Assembly: GCA_000149265.1 (NCBI GenBank)
Contig: CH003364.1
Coordinates: 1,759,510 to 1,823,509 of the forward strand
Direction of reading: 5' to 3'
Source: Ciona savignyi
Taxonomy: Eukaryota; Chordata; Ascidiacea; Phlebobranchia; Cionidae
Length of the DNA stretch: 64,000 bases
Shown: positions 59,573 to 64,000 of the stretch, piece by piece
How the letters are laid out: the number at the start of each line of letters is the position of its first letter
Numbering within the stretch: position 1 is the stretch's first letter
Position numbers and translations under genes: made by a program
The notes under the pieces: model-generated
Seen by the model: only the letters and a program-made list of their open reading frames with translations
Told to the model about the DNA's origin: nothing
Database searches by the model: none

Positions 59573-62326
59573 ATGAACATCTTCAACCCCAGCTTGAGAA
59601 AAACTGTTTGCACTCTGTCAAAATACAAAAACTCGAGGGTTAAATTGACCAACAATAATTGGACCACCCAGATAAATGACCTGCACTGCATGTTACGATA
59701 TGGGTTCAAACATCGGCTGCGAAACGAAACCTCGTTTTTTCAAACACTACTAAATAACTTCAAGATACGATTGGACAAAGTAAAATGCAAGCACCAATAT
59801 AGATGGCATCAATGGACGAACCAAAATAAACTCGTTGAATCACTGTATCAATATTTGTACCCAAAGCGGCCAGCATACTTTCTCGCTGGTGCTGTTTGCT
59901 CTTTCTCATGGGATAGAAATGGAATTAGTGATGCAGAACTGGAAGCGTAAGTAACATTAATTTATCAGTTTGCAGAATAAAAATTCATACACAATGAAAT
60001 GACAGATACCGGTACTTTGCTGCAGTGTATTCTTTATGTTTAATAAAGCGGTACACACTATAGTGCATAAGTGTTGGGAAGCTACCTTTTCTGCAACTGG
60101 AATATACTGTACTTTTACGAGAACACAACTTTAAAAAATAATACGATATGTAATATATATGTATAAATTAACCACTCTTTTATTCCCTAATTTTTGTATT
60201 CCAAATCCGAATTGTCCTTGTTACAAGACATCGTTAACTAAGTCCTAGTACATCGGACCGTCAAAAAAAGTGTGAGATCAATGCTAGCTGTTATTTACTC
60301 AGCTGTATCATTGTGTATGGCAGCTAACGGCTGTTAATTGAACCCTATGAGAGGAGTGAAATAGTCATAATCTGTAGAGTGTTCTAACACACTGCAATAG
60401 CTCAGATGAATAAATATCAAAAAAATCCTTAAGAATCCTTACATTATACGACCCAACATTTATAGGATAAACATATGTAGTACCTCCTCATTATATGAAC
60501 CAGTGTTTTTTTGATTTAGGCATGTTGATGAACTTAATTTTCTGAAAAATGGTTCTTTTGAGAAAGAAAAGTCTTCCAGTTATTGCTCCAATGAAATTGA
60601 AAATGGTAAAGTACCTGTGCATTGATATAAAAATAAATACCAAAACGTTTTGTTTAGGCATTCAGCCTAAAGCAGCTTCAATTTTACTTCATTTTCGAGG
60701 TGGACCATATTGCAAGAGGCCTTATTATAGGATTGTTTTTATTTATGCAGAATTTAGCACACCTCAACATTGGGAGATGATATTAAACAAACCCGACATT
60801 AAAATTTGGAGATTCCCATATAAAGACACACAATTTATGCAGTACAAAGGTATGGTACTCTTCATTTTATGTATAAATGTTTTAAATGTGGGTTGTTACT
60901 GTTAAATTTTATTTTATTTTAACACAACAGTAATTACCTTCTAAAACTTGAAATTCAATTAGTTGATAATATTTAAACTGAATATATCCCATACTTTAGC
61001 TATACTGGTTTACCTAATAACATCTGTTTTCATATAGAAACCAATTTTTCAGGTTTAAATTTACTTATATTTTATACATTTAACTAAATATGTGTCCTAA
61101 AGATACGAAGTTAACTTGGTGCAAGGCCTTTATTTTGTTCTTTTTATATTGTTGAGCCATACATTTTAGTGAACAGAATAGGGATTGAATACCAGATCTT
61201 TCCAGTTAAGACAGTATTACTTTACAATTCAACCAGACGGTTTGATAATGCTTAATGTGTTAATTATTTTGAAAAGTGTCATCAGGGTTTGATATTTAGT
61301 CAATATTCCTTAAATACCAGTTTAGTTTTTACATTTTGGTATGTTTTTTTGCTCTAAAATGGGATTTCCGACAGTGTTCGGAAGATTCAAGGACGTAAGC
61401 GCACGGCAGTTTTTTACAATACAAGTGGATGATAACTACCGTAGAAAATGGGACGATCATGTTCTGAGCATTAACACTGTTGAGGAAAACCAGGCTAAAG
61501 GAGAAATAGTCGTTCAGTGGATTTCACATTTTCCGGTAAAGACAATAATATAAAATATGTTATACCAGGATGGATGATACTAAAAAATTTAAGCATGTTG
61601 GGGCTTTTGTATGATATCAAAGACTAGAAACAATGAAAAAAAGGCTTAAAACCCTGAAAATTATCAGCATATAACCAAAAGCTTAAATGTCTGCAAACTA
61701 CGCTACTTTATTTTTTTTTTTAATAAATTTTGATTTAAACGGCATTATTAGTTCAACTGATTGGCGAATAATTGGCAACAGGATGATGCCTCATTCCCCA
61801 TCTTTTATAATAAATATATTTTGGTGCTGACAGTATCCTTCGGTTTAACACTTATGTCTTTTATGAATGGTTTATAGCCTACTAAAACTTTAAACAGATT
61901 TATAAATGAACATAACGTTTGTTTAAAAGTATTTTTAGATTTTATTTATGGTATATGGGTACAAAGCTTTAAAAGTGATGTTTGTCTTCATAGTGTTAAG
62001 TGCTCTGTCCATACCTTGTACTTTATAAACTGTCATCACTCAGACATGTATCGTCACCTTTTAAAATGTTAAAACAAAGTCAGATCAGTTTACACAATGG
62101 CATTATGAAACACTGTGTTATATATCTCATATTACTTCAAGACGTATCATAAACATGTGAAAGCAAGGTCATGTTATTGAAATAATTTAATGGGTCTATT
62201 ATTTAAATAAAAAATTTGAAAATGGTCTATTGTATCTTTGTTTATTTGATCTAAAACACAATTTCATTTCATTTTTTTCAGTATCCATTCAATCCCAGAG
62301 AATATGTTTATGTGCGAAGAGCCAAG
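59573..62326 (+). CDS. STARD7: StAR-related lipid transfer protein 7, five exons, 3' part absent
   Basis: Exons 59573-59946, 60520-60605, 60751-60849, 61375-61535 and 62282-62326 join in frame to 255 residues. The basic N-terminal ~60 residues (few acidic, RLRNETSFFQ) fit a mitochondrial targeting region. FSWDRNGISDAELEA and then the START domain follow: HWEMILNKPDIKIWRFP, FGRFKDVSARQFFTIQ, YRRKWDDHVLSI, VVQWISHFPYPFNPREYVYVRR. STARD7 carries phosphatidylcholine to mitochondria. The second half of the START domain (beta strands, the C-terminal helix) is missing: I find no matching exon between 62327 and 64000. The rest must lie beyond the window, past the opposite-strand histone-like gene, or the copy is truncated. 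All introns are GT-AG. Confidence 0.9.
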
Positions 62327-62349
62327 GTAAAAAGTGCATGCCAACTAAT

Positions 62350-64000
62350 TTATACATATTCATCTTGTTTGTAGATTTTTCCATTCTTCCTAATGTATCT
62401 GGTTTTCCATTTAATCCTGTTTTTTCTTGATTTCAGCTCTTTAGAGCATGTGCATTTGGCATTGCGACACTTTTTTCTCTTTTTGGAACACTTCTTACTT
62501 TTACATCTCTTTGATCTTTTTGACCTCTTGCCTTTTCTATGCTTCATCTATTTTTGAAATTTATATGAAAAACAACTAAATAGTTAGGATAGGATAGGAT
62601 ATTCATGTTTATCCCCGTGAATGGGAAAACCTAGGGGGTTATCACACGGGCAATCGTCAGATCACCTTGCGCCCATCGTCGGGTTACCGGAGCTATTGCA
62701 GTGTGTTGTATATGATAGACATGTTCCTTCAATTTGGTAGAACCCATTAATCCGCTGGGTTCAGGCAATGTCCGTAAAGTGCCTTGCCCAAGGACACAAC
62801 CGTCTAGCTAGCGACCAGTTTCGCACCTGCAACCTTTCAATTGAAAGGCGACGCACTTAACCGCTAGACCATCGGGCCGGACAAAGTTACTTTACTTTTA
62901 ACCCTACCTTTTTAGACCTTCTGCTACGTTCTTTTAACTTTTTGCTCGAACGTTTGTGCTTCTTTTTCTTAAGCTTTCTAGTAAAATTTAAAAATTACAA
63001 AAAAATAACTTGTATGATATTGGTACTTTAAGGCTATGATTTGTGCATCTGCAAACAGTCCTTGCATTTGGACATTTTTTTTAAGCAACATTTTTTTAAT
63101 TAAAAAAAATAGAGTATTACTGCAGCATCAGTAAAACTTTCCTTTGAAACACTACAACATAGCTCATTCCCTGACTTGCAAATCGTTAAAACAAAATATT
63201 ACTTCATCTTTCTTTTTCTGAGCAGCTGTTGCAAAGCGGTCTTTTTTGATTTTCTTACAATTGCAACTGTTTTCTTAGTTACCAATCTGTGGATACATAT
63301 CAACACAATGTAAGCCAAAGGGTGGTACAGTTTGTACACAGTCTGTTTATGTCGTCAAATAAATGTAAAATGTGGTATTAATCTCTTCAAACTATTTTAT
63401 CCGTATCTTCTAACATATTCTTTTTTGTTTACCATTGTTCATTGTATGGTAAAATCAACCTAAACATTTTATTAAAAAATGCAAACTTGGTTCTAAGTGA
63501 AGAAACCCGTTTATCAGTTTAAAGATGCCAAAAAATTCATCAAATCACCTTTTTCCAACAAACAAATAATTCTTGTCCTTTACAGTTAGCACACCCATAT
63601 CAACCAGCCATTTCAGTACGTATTTAAGAAGGTCATCGTTTCTTACTCTGTATCGAATCTGGATATACCTGAAACGATTGTATCAAAACTAAAAATGAGT
63701 AAATGAGTAATTCTTTATACTGCTAAAATTGTGTGGTGCGAAAGCAGTACTTCTAATTACTTGACCCTATAATAGTCTGTAGATTTGCAAATTATACCTT
63801 TGGTATAATTATATTTGGTACCTTGCAATTGCATCTCGTCCAGTTATTCGGAATGGCTTCAGATCTCGAATAGCAGTTTTTACCATTGCAATAAAAGTTG
63901 GTATTCTTGCACTTGGTACCGGCGAAAATGGAAATTTTTCAGAAGTCGAACTCCGCGTCTCTCCATCCTTATTTTTTTTTGCTGACTTCTGCTTTCTCTT
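62350..64000 (-). CDS. Linker-histone (H1/H5 fold) protein with basic Cys-containing tail, 5' end outside window
   Basis: Exons 63822-64000 (cut by the window edge), 63549-63668, 63203-63286, 62908-62977 and 62350-62547 join in frame to at least 216 residues. Residues 33-100 or so of the visible part form an H15 winged-helix: IPTFIAMVKTAIRDLKPF, ARYIQIRYRVRNDDLLKYV, LKWLVDMGVL. The tail is Lys/Arg/Ser-rich and ends with five closely spaced cysteines (RCKSKKC, KKCRNAKCTC). Linker histones bind the nucleosome entry/exit DNA. H1-derived sperm proteins (protamine-like) are known from tunicates and molluscs, which this resembles. Having four introns marks it as a replication-independent type. A SINE occupies the last intron. 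It ends 24 bp from a STARD7 exon on the opposite strand. Confidence 0.8.
62584..62881 (-). mobile_element. SINE in the last intron of the H1-like gene
   Basis: Full-length minus-strand copy with a (AGGAT)n tail at 62584-62602 and an intact head. It is the best-preserved copy in the window together with 58758-59040, so probably a recent insertion. Confidence 0.92.

Noticed and set aside
62407..62547. Plus-strand reading as a further STARD7 exon after 'TTTCAG' at 62.44 kb
   Set aside because: The plus-strand translation is the antisense of the Lys/Arg/Cys-rich histone-like exon and shows no START similarity.

Overview
The window is animal nuclear DNA: AT-rich, with intron-split genes whose exons can be joined frame by frame, plus many short transposable elements. 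The gene set (eL29, an SLC7 transporter, RIBC2, HDAC11, IDI1, MGAT5, STARD7, a linker-histone-like protein), the compact introns, the BEL/Pao retrotransposon and the repeated tRNA-like SINE suggest an invertebrate chordate, most likely a tunicate of the Ciona type. The species is an inference; no marker in the window settles it.

Layout. 1-11 kb is repeat-dominated: two copies of a ~336-bp tandem repeat block flank a large foldback-type element (2911-5526) and a nine-finger C2H2 zinc-finger gene (6704-7534). 12.0-14.7 kb is the RPL29 (eL29) gene on the minus strand, with three MITEs nose to tail in its first coding intron. 15.9-20.4 kb is a seven-exon SLC7 light-chain amino acid transporter (minus). 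A MITE holding a 335-base N gap separates it from divergent RIBC2 (plus, 22.0-26.9 kb), which ends tail to tail with HDAC11 (minus, 27.3-31.7 kb). 32.2-37.6 kb is a nest of transposons: a BEL/Pao element with two apparently identical LTRs, deleted for most of pol, inside a telomere-like-repeat MITE, itself inside a longer inverted-repeat element. Two hAT-type MITEs follow. IDI1 (39.1-41.6 kb) and MGAT5 (42.7 to at least 53.2 kb) lie in tandem on the minus strand. 55-59.5 kb is SINEs, a pogo/Tc1-like MITE and unassigned sequence. STARD7 (plus) starts at 59.57 kb and its START domain breaks off at 62.33 kb. Immediately downstream, on the minus strand, lies a linker-histone-fold gene with a lysine/arginine-rich, cysteine-containing tail that runs off the window.

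The genes do not form one pathway. They are ordinary metabolic (IDI1), Golgi glycosylation (MGAT5), transport (SLC7), ciliary (RIBC2), chromatin (HDAC11, H1-like), translation (RPL29) and lipid-transfer (STARD7) genes. The points most worth a second look are the foldback element with its 9-bp target duplication, the one-base frame break in the conserved RIBC2 C-terminus, the protamine-like H1 gene positioned inside or against an incomplete STARD7, the triplicated splice-donor array in MGAT5, and the nested BEL insertion.
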